From Thermoplasmata archaeon (lineage in GTDB: Archaea > Thermoplasmatota > Thermoplasmata > UBA10834): 16,888 bases of DNA. The notes beneath the pieces are model-generated. The model was not told the DNA's origin. It saw only the letters and a program-made list of their open reading frames with translations, and made no database searches. Made by a program: the position numbers and the translations under genes. The DNA is taken from the NCBI GenBank assembly GCA_013331315.1, contig DUGQ01000155.1, positions 199-17,086 of the forward strand. The letters run 5' to 3'. Of this stretch, positions 1 to 7,148 are shown in pieces (within the stretch, counting starts at the first letter, position 1; each line of letters opens with the position of its first letter).

Positions 1-305
1 GGGCAGTCGCACGTGCAGTCACACGTGCAGTCGCAGACTGGGTCGCATATGCCGTCGCCGTCGGATTCGACCAGGGTCTCCTCACAGCTGCCATCCTGGA
101 GCTGGTCCTGAATCTGGTCGGGCTCGCCGTCGAGGTCGCCTGTCTGATAGCCGTTCATGGCCTGCATCGCGCTCACTGAGATGGCGCTCACTGCCAAGAC
201 GGCGACACCGAGGACGAGCGCCAGACATGCCTTGCCGAGCATCTTGCGCTCGGGTTTCCTCTCGGCAACGCGCTTCGCCAGTCCGCTCTCGAACTCCTTA
301 CTCAT
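1..305 (-). CDS. Membrane-anchored Cys/Asp-rich protein, partial (C-terminus beyond left edge)
   Basis: I do not recognise this gene. It begins at an ATG on the minus strand (303-305) preceded by a near-perfect Shine-Dalgarno sequence, and 101 complete codons are visible before the window ends. Residues 1-23 are charged (many Lys, Arg, Glu). Residues 24-46 are a hydrophobic helix rich in Ala, Val and Leu. The rest is acidic and Gln-rich, followed by an Asp-rich motif (SDGDGICD, about 81-88) resembling thrombospondin type 3 or other calcium-binding loops. The visible end alternates Cys with Asp or Thr (CDCTCDCTCDC, 91-101), encoded by a 12-bp tandem repeat. The likely topology is a short cytoplasmic N-terminus, one membrane anchor and an extracellular metal-binding tail. 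This is inferred from composition only. The helix could instead be a late-cleaved signal sequence. Confidence 0.7.
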   Translation of the reverse strand, partial: MSKEFESGLAKRVAERKPERKMLGKACLALVLGVAVLAVSAISVSAMQAMNGYQTGDLDGEPDQIQDQLQDGSCEETLVESDGDGICDPVCDCTCDCTCDC

Positions 306-310
306 CCTTC

Positions 311-320
311 TACCTCCTTT
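311..320 (-). promoter_or_regulatory. Shine-Dalgarno for the Cys/Asp-rich protein
   Basis: Read on the minus strand this is AAAGGAGGTA, an almost complete match to the archaeal anti-SD, a few bases upstream of the ATG at 305. It fixes the start and implies a leadered mRNA, unlike several genes here that look leaderless. No convincing TATA box lies directly upstream. The rest of the gene-free stretch up to 577 holds only short imperfect palindromes and the presumed promoter of the next gene. Confidence 0.6.
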
Positions 321-543
321 CAGATGCGTCTGGCATCCGATGGACATCGCTTCTCTCGGGGGGTCCGGTCAGATGCCATTTCACATCCCTCTTCTTGGAC
401 GGATGATCCGCCCGTGGTCAGGCCATCGGAGAGTATCATCTAAGTCAGTTATGGAACAAATTTCGATGAGTGGCACAATCATCAATCTATCTGCCGGCCA
501 AACGTGTACACTGACAGAGCCGCTCGCTCGATGGATAAGGAAA

Positions 544-553
544 CCCTATTATC
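544..553 (+). promoter_or_regulatory. Possible TATA box for the HypE-like gene
   Basis: CCTATTATCC is the AT-richest element close to the start and is centred about 29 nt upstream of the ATG at 578. That is the spacing expected for a leaderless archaeal transcript, and no Shine-Dalgarno sequence is seen. The match to the archaeal TATA consensus is only fair. Confidence 0.35.
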
Positions 554-577
554 CGACAAACGCCCTGGAACGGCCCG

Positions 578-1579
578 ATGGCGCTCAGGACAGGAAAGCT
601 GCCGCCTAAGCTGCTCGCGAGGAGCATACGCCATAGAGGCGCGACCGACAGACGGGTCGTGTTGGGCCCGATGCTCGGGGAGGACGCCGCGATAGTCCGG
701 ATCGGGAAGGGCAGGCTGCTGGTGCTCAAGACGGACCCCGTGACCTACGCCTCCGACATGATAGGGTACTACGCCGTCCACGTGAACGCGAACGACGTGG
801 CCACTCGGGGGGCGACGCCCGCCTGGTTCCAGGCGACGATCCTCCTGCCCGTGGGGGCCGATGAAAGGCTCCCGGAGCAGATATCGAAGCAGATATCGTC
901 CGCCTGCAGGGACCTGGGAATAGCGGTCGTCGGCGGCCACACGGAGGTGACCCCAGGCATATCCGACCCAATAGTCGTCGGGGACATGCACGGCCTCATC
1001 GAGGGGCGGAAGCCCGTCCTCACCTCAGGGGCGAGGGTGGGCGACACGGTCGTCCTCACCAAGGGAGCGGGAATTGAGGGCACCGCGACGATTGCCAGGC
1101 TGAAACCCGTCGAGGTCCAGAGACTTCTTGGCCCCACGAGGGCGAAGAAGGCGGCTAGGTTCATATTCAAGCCGGGCCTGTCGATCATTCCGGAGGCGGG
1201 AACGGCGCTCCAGCACGACGTGTCGGCGATGCACGACCCCACCGAGGGGGGTGTGCTGATGGGAGCGTACGAGCTCGCGGCGGCCTCGGAGAAGGGAATC
1301 GAACTACGCGCGGACGACGTGCCCGTCCTGCCGGAGACCTCCGCGATATGCGAGGCGTTCGACATCGACCCGCTCGGGTTGCTGGGCTCGGGGGCGCTAC
1401 TCGCGACCTTCAGGCCGAGGGACGCCGAGAGGTTCATAGAATCCGTCGAGGGCAAACGCATCAGAGCGGCGGCTGTGGGCAGGATAGTTGCGAGACAGAA
1501 AGGGTCGACGATAGTCAGGGACGGTCGGGTCACTCCTCTGACTTCTTTCGAGCGCGACGAGCTCCTGAAGCTTTTCTAG
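578..1579 (+). CDS. HypE-like AIR-synthase-related protein
   Basis: This is a 333-residue member of the PurM/HypE/ThiL/SelD ATP-binding superfamily, closest in appearance to the archaeal HypE-like group. Visible superfamily motifs are GEDAAIV (about 34-40), the TDP...NDVATRGATP segment (52-81), the GGHTEVTPGISDP segment (119-131) that forms part of the nucleotide site, and DPTEGGV (220-226) at the start of the C-terminal PurM_C domain. True HypE ends in a conserved Pro-Arg-Ile-Cys whose cysteine carries the thiocarboxamide/cyanide. This protein ends in Leu-Lys-Leu-Phe, so it should not make the hydrogenase CN ligand by that chemistry. No hyp or hydrogenase genes are near it. The ATG at 578 fits a leaderless start. 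The exact substrate cannot be read from the sequence. The last 50 bp overlap nep1 tail to tail. Confidence 0.85.
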   Translation: MALRTGKLPPKLLARSIRHRGATDRRVVLGPMLGEDAAIVRIGKGRLLVLKTDPVTYASDMIGYYAVHVNANDVATRGATPAWFQATILLPVGADERLPEQISKQISSACRDLGIAVVGGHTEVTPGISDPIVVGDMHGLIEGRKPVLTSGARVGDTVVLTKGAGIEGTATIARLKPVEVQRLLGPTRAKKAARFIFKPGLSIIPEAGTALQHDVSAMHDPTEGGVLMGAYELAAASEKGIELRADDVPVLPETSAICEAFDIDPLGLLGSGALLATFRPRDAERFIESVEGKRIRAAAVGRIVARQKGSTIVRDGRVTPLTSFERDELLKLF

Positions 1580-2309
1580 CGGCCGGCTTCTTCTTCGCGG
1601 CGGCCGGCTTCTTCGGTGCTGGCTCGGCCGAGGACTTCTCGGCGAACTCGAGCGCGCGCAGGGTCTTCGACGTGACGGTCCAGACCTTCATCATCCTGTC
1701 TCCGAGCGAGACGTGCTTCGCCTTGACCTTCCGGAGGTCGCTGGTGAACGTGCCTTTGGAGAAGCCGCCCATTATGACGACCACGCGCTCGCCATCAGCG
1801 GAGGCGACCTCCTCGTGCAGATCGGCCTTCTCGCCGGCCGGGTCGAGGACTATCACGGAGTCGGGCTTCAGGGCGTTCACGAGTACGTCGAGCGGCACCT
1901 CGTGCCGAAGCTCCAGAAGCGCGTTCTCCCTCGAGGGCACGACCTGCTGCTCGAACAACTGCTCGATCAGCCCGACGAACCTGATGTAGTTCGGAGGCAG
2001 CCTCGTCTCGGGGTTGACGGCGACGACGTCGTTGTTCCTGGTGTGCACGAAGATCCTCAGCTTGCCCTCGGCGGTGGCGTCGCTGTCCAGGCTCAACAGC
2101 AGGAACATGTGGACTAAGTCCGGCCTGCCCCTCCTGTCCCCGTCCGGCAGCTTGCCGAAGGCCGGGTGGTGGTGCGAGGCGTCCAGGAGCATCTTCTCCG
2201 GTATCTTGTTCCTGGCGCGCGCGCTGTTCAGGACGCATCGTTCTCTTACAATCCTCTTGGGCACGAGCTCCAGCTCGGCGTCCGCGAGTATGAGGAAATA
2301 CTGTCTCAC
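1530..2309 (-). CDS. nep1: rRNA small subunit pseudouridine N1-methyltransferase Nep1 (Emg1)
   Basis: This SPOUT-class, SAM-dependent methyltransferase modifies a hypermodified pseudouridine in 16S rRNA and helps assemble the small ribosomal subunit. Recognisable blocks are SARARNKIPEKMLLDASHHHPA (about 29-50, split across the Nep1 signature), the RRGRPDLVH segment (59-67) and the C-terminal trefoil-knot region with VVVIMGGFSKGTF (176-188) and VSLGDRMMKVWTV (200-212). Length is 259 residues. The knot ends near 224, and a tail of Lys, Arg, Ala and Pro (225-259) extends beyond the usual archaeal core. The start is GTG, overlapping the purP stop as GTGA, with GAGGT about 6 nt upstream on the minus strand. 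This points to translational coupling with purP. The tail coding region is antisense to the end of the HypE-like gene. Confidence 0.92.
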   Translation of the reverse strand: MRQYFLILADAELELVPKRIVRERCVLNSARARNKIPEKMLLDASHHHPAFGKLPDGDRRGRPDLVHMFLLLSLDSDATAEGKLRIFVHTRNNDVVAVNPETRLPPNYIRFVGLIEQLFEQQVVPSRENALLELRHEVPLDVLVNALKPDSVIVLDPAGEKADLHEEVASADGERVVVIMGGFSKGTFTSDLRKVKAKHVSLGDRMMKVWTVTSKTLRALEFAEKSSAEPAPKKPAAAKKKPAARKASGARRARKKSEE

Positions 2310-3376
2310 GTCAAGACCTCACTCAACAGTCCCTTATCTCTGGCGTATGCTATCTCCTGGGCTATCCGCCTTCCGGTTGACAGGCCCGGTTCCAGCAGGT
2401 CGGAATAGGGCGAGCCAGATATGAAGGGATTGGTTCCAGCGACGATCCTGGACGATATCTCGAAGACCTTGATCTCCATCGTGTCCGTGACGATGCACTC
2501 CAGGCAGAACGGCCCGAGCATGCCCCCGAACAGATCGATCGACTTCTCGACGACCTTCTCGCCGAGTTCCAGCAGCTTCGGCAAGAGAGACTCCCTGAGC
2601 ACGATCGGCACGTTCCCGGTGACGACGAACGTAGGGAAGAACCCGAGCTTCTTGAGCTCCTCCTGGGCGCCCAGCTTGTACATCTCGTCTATGTTCGACT
2701 CGTCCCTGCGGTCCACGCTCAGGAACTCGAGCACGCCCTTCTTCAGGCGGTAGCCCTCCTGACGTATGGGCGAGTAGAAGAAGTGCACATAGTACCTGGT
2801 GCCGAGTACGTACTCCTGGATCGAGAACTTCTGCGAATGGTCTATCCCGAGCTTGAAGTCGGGGTAGTCCTTCGCTATGAAGAACCCCCTTCCGCCCTTG
2901 GCGCCGTCGTACTTGACGAGCACCGGCTCGTCAATCAGTTTCGGGTCCTCGATCTTCCTCGGCATCTGTATGCCCGCGGAGGTGAGCCACTCGCGCTCCT
3001 TCTCCCGGTCGCTCTCCCAGTCGAGCACGCGCCTGTTGCCGAAGGTCGGCACCTCGAGCAGCTCGAAGTTCCTCGGGGTCATGTACTCTACGAACGACCC
3101 GTGGGGCACGATTATGACGTTCCTGTCGACCAGCTCGCTGGCGCGGTCGATCAGGTCGGTGTACTTGTCGACCTTGAAGAACTCGTCTGGCTTCCCCCTC
3201 GGGAAGGCGTCGTAGAACTTCGTGTTCTGCCCGACGGTTATGCCCAAGGTCTTGAAACCCTCCTTGCGGGCGCCGTCGAAGATCTGAAGCGATGTGTGAG
3301 AACAGGCGGTGGCGATGGTGATCTCGTCCTTGTCGTAGGACTCGATGATCTCGTCTATCCGCTTCTTTGGAACCAT
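2306..3376 (-). CDS. purP: FAICAR synthetase PurP (formate-dependent, ATP-grasp)
   Basis: This is 5-formaminoimidazole-4-carboxamide ribonucleotide synthetase (EC 6.3.4.23). It uses ATP and formate to formylate AICAR in archaeal purine synthesis, replacing the folate-dependent PurH step. The 356 residues match the family length. The N-terminal PurP domain contains ATACSHTSLQI (22-32), typical of the AICAR-binding part. The ATP-grasp glycine-rich loop is VKYDGAKGGRGFF (154-166), and the metal-binding end is FEISSRIVAGTN (305-316). I chose the ATG at 3376 over in-frame codons upstream because MVPKKRI is where family homology starts and a TATA box sits 24-31 nt upstream, implying a leaderless mRNA. 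The gene is followed without a gap by nep1. Confidence 0.93.
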   Translation of the reverse strand: MVPKKRIDEIIESYDKDEITIATACSHTSLQIFDGARKEGFKTLGITVGQNTKFYDAFPRGKPDEFFKVDKYTDLIDRASELVDRNVIIVPHGSFVEYMTPRNFELLEVPTFGNRRVLDWESDREKEREWLTSAGIQMPRKIEDPKLIDEPVLVKYDGAKGGRGFFIAKDYPDFKLGIDHSQKFSIQEYVLGTRYYVHFFYSPIRQEGYRLKKGVLEFLSVDRRDESNIDEMYKLGAQEELKKLGFFPTFVVTGNVPIVLRESLLPKLLELGEKVVEKSIDLFGGMLGPFCLECIVTDTMEIKVFEISSRIVAGTNPFISGSPYSDLLEPGLSTGRRIAQEIAYARDKGLLSEVLT

Positions 3377-3399
3377 TAACCGCAGAATCCGAACATCTC

Positions 3400-3407
3400 T
3401 TATAAAA
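3400..3407 (-). promoter_or_regulatory. TATA box of the purP-nep1 operon
   Basis: On the minus strand this reads TTTTATAA, a good archaeal TATA element. Its centre is about 27 nt upstream of the purP ATG, so transcription should start at or next to the start codon. It supports the choice of 3376 as the purP start. Confidence 0.7.
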
Positions 3408-3567
3408 CTTACCACGCGTACCCTGTCTTTTGACGGACGCCCCGGCCTCCCAGCACTGGCTACGACAAACACCGTTGTCCAGAGAGGGCGTCTGGAGACG
3501 CGGAGGGCGCCGTCGAGGCAGCGAGGCTCGCCCCGAACCCTGACTGACTGAAGGAGGAAATGCAACG

Positions 3568-3576
3568 ATTATATCG
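3568..3576 (+). promoter_or_regulatory. TATA box of the MFS permease gene
   Basis: GATTATATC lies about 44 nt upstream of the MFS start codon and predicts a short leader of 15-20 nt. It belongs to the 239-nt region between the divergent purP and MFS genes. Apart from the two promoters I see no other feature in that region. Confidence 0.55.
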
Positions 3577-3615
3577 TCCCAGCCCATGCTCTCCTGACGA
3601 CGAGCGAGTGAGTTC

Positions 3616-4872
3616 ATGGAAGGCGGGGGAGAGGCGAAGAGCGGGTCTAGGCGCAAGCTGCTTAGGGGGGTCAGCACCAACGTCATCATCCTAGGCGTCG
3701 TCAGCCTCCTGACGGACCTCAGCACCGAGATGATCATCCCGATACTGCCCATGTTCCTGCTGTCCGTCGGCGCGACAGGCCTCTTGATCGGCGTGATAGA
3801 GGGCGCGGCGGAGACCACGGCCTCGCTTCTGAAGGTCGTTTCCGGATGGTACTCCGACAGGGTCCGCCGGAGGAAGCCGTTCATCCTGGGCGGCTACGGC
3901 TCCAGCGCGCTCGCCAAGCCCCTGCTCATCCTCGCGGCCTCCCCATGGCATGTGCTCGGCATACGGGTCACGGAACGCATAGGCAAGGGCGTCAGGAGCG
4001 CGCCGAGGGACGCCCTGATAGCCGACTCGACCAGGCCCGAGTCCATGGGCATAGCCTTTGGTTTCCACAAATCGATGGACTCGTTCGGGGCACTGCTCGG
4101 AGTGCTCGCGCTGATCGCGGTCGTGTTCGCGATAGGCGCTGACCTGGACGTCGGCCTCGAGGAGGACGATTACAGGGTCGTGTTCGCCGTCGCGGCGGCG
4201 CCCGCCCTGGTTGCGGTGCTCGTGATAGCGCTGTTCGTCAGGGACGTGAGGGCCGGCGAGAAGCCCCGGAGGCGGTCGTTCGTCTCGGGGATGAAGGACC
4301 TCGGAAGGCCCTTCAGGCTCCTGATGGTCGTGGTCATGATCTTCTACATCGCCGAGATCAACGTCGCCTTCTTCCTGCTCAAAGGGCTGGACGAGGGCTT
4401 CTCCGACCTCGTTGTCATCCTGTTCTACGCGCTGTTCAACCTGACTTTCTTCGCGATGCCGGTCATGTTCGGCAGCCTGTCCGACCGCATGGGCAGGAGG
4501 CCGGTCATAATGTCCTCGTTCGCCCTGTATGTCGTAACCTGCCTCATCATGGCGGTGGCCGGCGACTGGTGGATGCTGGTGCTGGGGTTCACCATGCTGG
4601 GCGTGTACAAGGCCGCCTCCGAGGGGGTGTTCAAGGCGTACGTCGTGGACGTCGTCCCCGAGGACCTCAGGGGAGCCGCCCTCGGGGCGTTCCACACCGG
4701 CATAGGGCTCGTGATGCTCCCCGGGGGCATCATCGCGGGGCTGCTGTACGACTCGCTCGGCCCGACCCCGATGTTCCTGTACGGGGCCGTCCTCGCACTG
4801 GTCTCTATGGGCCTGCTGTTCGCACTGGGCCCAAAGGACAGAGGATGCCCGAGCGTCGGGGGGAGCGCCTGA
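3616..4872 (+). CDS. MFS permease, MJ1317-like group
   Basis: This is a 418-residue major facilitator superfamily membrane transporter with about 12 hydrophobic segments. The first half has the MFS loop 2-3 motif GWYSDRVRRRKPF (77-89), and the equivalent loop in the second half is GSLSDRMGRRPVI (286-298). The block ERIGKGVRSAPRDALIAD (120-137) is the hallmark of the group containing Methanocaldococcus MJ1317 and related bacterial permeases, whose substrates are mostly unknown. A basic, Gly-rich N-terminus (1-18) precedes the first helix, and an acidic loop (about 175-186) lies between helices of the first half. The gene is divergent from purP and followed 87 nt later by another permease. Whether it imports or exports cannot be said from the sequence. 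Confidence 0.88.
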   Translation: MEGGGEAKSGSRRKLLRGVSTNVIILGVVSLLTDLSTEMIIPILPMFLLSVGATGLLIGVIEGAAETTASLLKVVSGWYSDRVRRRKPFILGGYGSSALAKPLLILAASPWHVLGIRVTERIGKGVRSAPRDALIADSTRPESMGIAFGFHKSMDSFGALLGVLALIAVVFAIGADLDVGLEEDDYRVVFAVAAAPALVAVLVIALFVRDVRAGEKPRRRSFVSGMKDLGRPFRLLMVVVMIFYIAEINVAFFLLKGLDEGFSDLVVILFYALFNLTFFAMPVMFGSLSDRMGRRPVIMSSFALYVVTCLIMAVAGDWWMLVLGFTMLGVYKAASEGVFKAYVVDVVPEDLRGAALGAFHTGIGLVMLPGGIIAGLLYDSLGPTPMFLYGAVLALVSMGLLFALGPKDRGCPSVGGSA

Positions 4873-4959
4873 TGGACTGCCTCCTCCTATTTCATGCCTC
4901 CCGGATAGGTACATGAACGACCTCGGAGATTCCGACGCGACTCGAGAGAGGACGAGCCG

Positions 4960-5880
4960 ATGCACATAACGAAGAACATAGCGTACTTGTTCATGGCCCT
5001 CGCAGCCCTGGGGTGGGCGACCTCTGGCACGCTCACGACCCTGGCTATCGACGAGGGGGCCACCGCCAACATCATCGCACTGCACTCGGAGATAATCAGC
5101 GGGCTACTGTTCATCATCGTCGTCGCGACCTTCGACCGGCCGTCGCTGCGGATGAGAAGGGAGGATCTGCTGCCGTTCTTCGTCTTCACCACGATCACGG
5201 GTGCCCTCTTCTCACTGGCGTGGTACCATTGCATAGACCTCACCTCAGTCACGACGGCCGTGATACTCCTCTGCTCGTACCCCAGCATAGTCACCGTGGC
5301 CTCGATATTCGTCCTCGGGGAACGGCTGACCCTGGGAAAGGCCGTCGCCCTGCCACTGACCTTCGTGGGGTGCGTCCTGGTCTCGGGCGCGTACGACCTG
5401 AACCTGATCAGGGTCAACGCCCTCGGGATAGCGCTCGGCGTTTTCACGGCGTTCGGCGCGGCGGTGTATTACCTCTGGGGCAAGAAGTACCTCAGGAAGT
5501 ACTCGCCCAACACGGTGGCGCTGTACTTCTCCGTGATGATGATCCCCACACTGCTGATCATCACCGACCCCCGGGAGTCGCTCGTCCCGTCGCTCTCCCC
5601 GAACGCATGGTCCCTGGTGCTTCTGATAGGGCTCATCCCGTGCACGATAGGCTTCTTCCTGTCCATGGTCGCCCTGAAGCGCATCGAGGCGAGCAGGGCG
5701 AGCATCATGGCGAGCCTCGAGCCCGTGTTCGCGGTCATACTGGCGGTCGTCATCATATCGGAGATAGTCGAGGGGTTGCAGTACGTCGGAGTGGCGCTGA
5801 CCCTTGCCGGTGTGGTCATGCTGCGCGTCGTCAGGCACGAGGACGAGGACGCCCCTGTCGAGGCGCCGGCCAAGAGATGA
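4960..5880 (+). CDS. EamA/DMT-superfamily permease
   Basis: This is a 306-residue drug/metabolite transporter superfamily protein with two EamA repeats of five helices each (roughly residues 7-140 and 155-290). The pattern GWATSGTLTTLAI in helix 1 and the second-repeat segment ASLEPVFAVILAVVIISE (about 247-264) are typical of the family, where the conserved Glu-Pro in this helix recurs. The C-terminal 20 residues are charged and cytoplasmic. Relatives export amino acids, nucleosides or other metabolites; the substrate here is unknown. The ATG at 4960 has GAGAGG 8 nt upstream. It may be read from the MFS transcript, since the intervening 87 nt show no strong promoter. Confidence 0.88.
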   Translation: MHITKNIAYLFMALAALGWATSGTLTTLAIDEGATANIIALHSEIISGLLFIIVVATFDRPSLRMRREDLLPFFVFTTITGALFSLAWYHCIDLTSVTTAVILLCSYPSIVTVASIFVLGERLTLGKAVALPLTFVGCVLVSGAYDLNLIRVNALGIALGVFTAFGAAVYYLWGKKYLRKYSPNTVALYFSVMMIPTLLIITDPRESLVPSLSPNAWSLVLLIGLIPCTIGFFLSMVALKRIEASRASIMASLEPVFAVILAVVIISEIVEGLQYVGVALTLAGVVMLRVVRHEDEDAPVEAPAKR

Positions 5881-5934
5881 CCGCGTGTGCAAAACGGCAA
5901 ATACGCTGGTACCCATCACGTTAGTCGGAGTCGG

Positions 5935-6687
5935 ATGATTGTAACTCGGGTTCCCAGCGGGGTTCCGGGCCTCGACACGGTCCTGCAGGGGGGCATACCT
6001 GCGAACACGACTCTCGCCCTCAGGACGGAGCCATCCAACTACGCCGAGGCTTTCCAGCAGCAGTTCATAGCCGAGGGGTTGAAGCAGGGCTTCCCCGCCA
6101 TCTACTGCTGTCTCTCGCGCCCCGCGGCGAGCGTCATCAACAGCATGAAGCACCAGGGGTTCGACGTGGTCGAGAGCGTGGCGAACGACCAGCTCGTGTT
6201 CATCGACTGCTACTCGATGCACAAGCGCACCGCGGTCCTGGGGATGGACAAGGACATCCAGGACAAGATAGTGACCGTCATCGAGGTCGACGACGACCAG
6301 ATGCTCCAGGACGGGCTCGCGACGGCGGTCGAGCGCATGCACAACATACGCGGGCTCAGGGCGGTGTGCGAGAGCGTCCCCGGGACGCTCACCGGCAGGA
6401 CGGCCGTCGAGGTGATGCGGTGGGGCAGGCGCGCGTTCGGCGACCTGAGGGCTTTTCAGACCGTCTCACTGCACACGTTCCCGCTCGGAGTCAGGGAGGA
6501 GCTGTTCAACCTGATGGCGCCCGACTTCGACGGCGTCATCGAGCTGAAGATCGAGCGGGGGTCGGATCGGGTGCGGTACTTCCTCGGGATACAGAAGATG
6601 CGCATGACCGTTGTGCCGCCGAAGATGCACGAGCTCGACCTGACCAACGGCGTCGTGACGCTCAAGACGATACAGAAGATAACCTGA
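5935..6687 (+). CDS. KaiC/RecA-fold protein with degenerate Walker A (likely pseudo-ATPase)
   Basis: The N-terminus, VPSGVPGLDTVLQGGIP (6-22), is the classic opening of archaeal KaiC-like RecA-superfamily ATPases. Where these have a GxPGxGKT(T/S) P-loop, this protein has ALRTEPSNYAEAF (28-40), with no lysine and no Gly-Lys-Thr. The Walker B position (AVCESVPG, 143-150) carries Glu instead of Asp. The rest of the fold, to residue 250, looks intact, including the strand IDCYSMHK (90-97), where KaiC-like proteins usually have an Asp. It probably binds a partner or a nucleotide without hydrolysing it. I prefer the ATG at 5935, where family homology starts, over a GTG 48 nt upstream. It lies 54 nt downstream of the EamA gene on the same strand and ends 5 nt from the next, convergent gene. 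Confidence 0.8.
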   Translation: MIVTRVPSGVPGLDTVLQGGIPANTTLALRTEPSNYAEAFQQQFIAEGLKQGFPAIYCCLSRPAASVINSMKHQGFDVVESVANDQLVFIDCYSMHKRTAVLGMDKDIQDKIVTVIEVDDDQMLQDGLATAVERMHNIRGLRAVCESVPGTLTGRTAVEVMRWGRRAFGDLRAFQTVSLHTFPLGVREELFNLMAPDFDGVIELKIERGSDRVRYFLGIQKMRMTVVPPKMHELDLTNGVVTLKTIQKIT

Positions 6688-6692
6688 CGGCC

Positions 6693-7082
6693 TCACTGGA
6701 GGTCGTTCAGCCAGTGCATGACTAGGTCCTCGTACTCGGACATGGAGCGAGGCACGAAGTCCTCCGACACGAACTCGTCGATCGCCACGCTGTAGTTCAG
6801 CTGCGTGCCGTCCCTGTGGACCTCGAATATCATGTCGCCCTCCTGCTGCTTGCAGCTTATCCTCAGGACAGCGCCGTCCTTGAGCTCGTATTCCATCTCG
6901 AAGTGGCCGTCTACGCCTGTGACGCGCTGGGAGTCCACCAGGAACTTCATGGACACCGCCCGCGCCCCGTGCTTTCTGACAAGAACCTGATTAAGGGTCG
7001 TCACGAGAATCATGTCGCGATCGATCGGAAACCCCGCCTCAGGGGACCTTACCTCCATCGGCCAAACCCTCGGTCTCCCCAT
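6693..7082 (-). CDS. Uncharacterised small protein
   Basis: I do not recognise this protein. From the ATG at 7082 it has 129 residues. Other in-frame starts are GTG 7118, ATG 7058 and ATG 7013. The conserved-looking part begins at the last of these (MILVTTLNQ), so the first 23 or so residues are uncertain. The centre alternates hydrophobic and polar residues, suggesting beta strands (KFLVDSQRVTG, FEMEYELKDGAVLRISCKQQ, MIFEVHRDGTQLNYSVAI). The acidic C-terminus ends in a helix with Trp (YEDLVMHWLNDLQ). There is no signal peptide or membrane segment. It lies downstream of the VTT gene on the same strand with a 66-nt gap, so the two may be co-transcribed. A small cytosolic alpha/beta protein is the most that can be said. 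Confidence 0.65.
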   Translation of the reverse strand: MGRPRVWPMEVRSPEAGFPIDRDMILVTTLNQVLVRKHGARAVSMKFLVDSQRVTGVDGHFEMEYELKDGAVLRISCKQQEGDMIFEVHRDGTQLNYSVAIDEFVSEDFVPRSMSEYEDLVMHWLNDLQ

Positions 7083-7148
7083 TCTATGTCGTTCGGCCTC
7101 TTTAACACTTTCTGGCACATTCTCATGTTTGCCGGAGGTCTGGAGCCT

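Noticed and set aside
769..1533. A long minus-strand open frame across the HypE-like gene.
   Set aside because: It is antisense to a recognised protein, and its Ser/Pro/Ala-rich translation shows no domain.
3377..3565. An N-terminal extension of PurP by 63 residues from an upstream start.
   Set aside because: The extension is low-complexity Arg-rich sequence without family similarity, and the TATA box at 3400-3407 would fall inside the coding region.
3551..3690. A short reading frame (ATG 3560) right after AAGGAGG, overlapping the start of the MFS gene, as a possible upstream regulatory ORF.
   Set aside because: The spacing to the Shine-Dalgarno-like sequence is only 2 nt, and the presumed TATA box (3568-3576) lies downstream of its start, so it would not be on the MFS transcript.
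3691..5085. A long minus-strand open frame across the MFS permease gene.
   Set aside because: It is antisense to a clear MFS protein, with a His/Glu/Arg-rich translation typical of GC-rich shadow frames.
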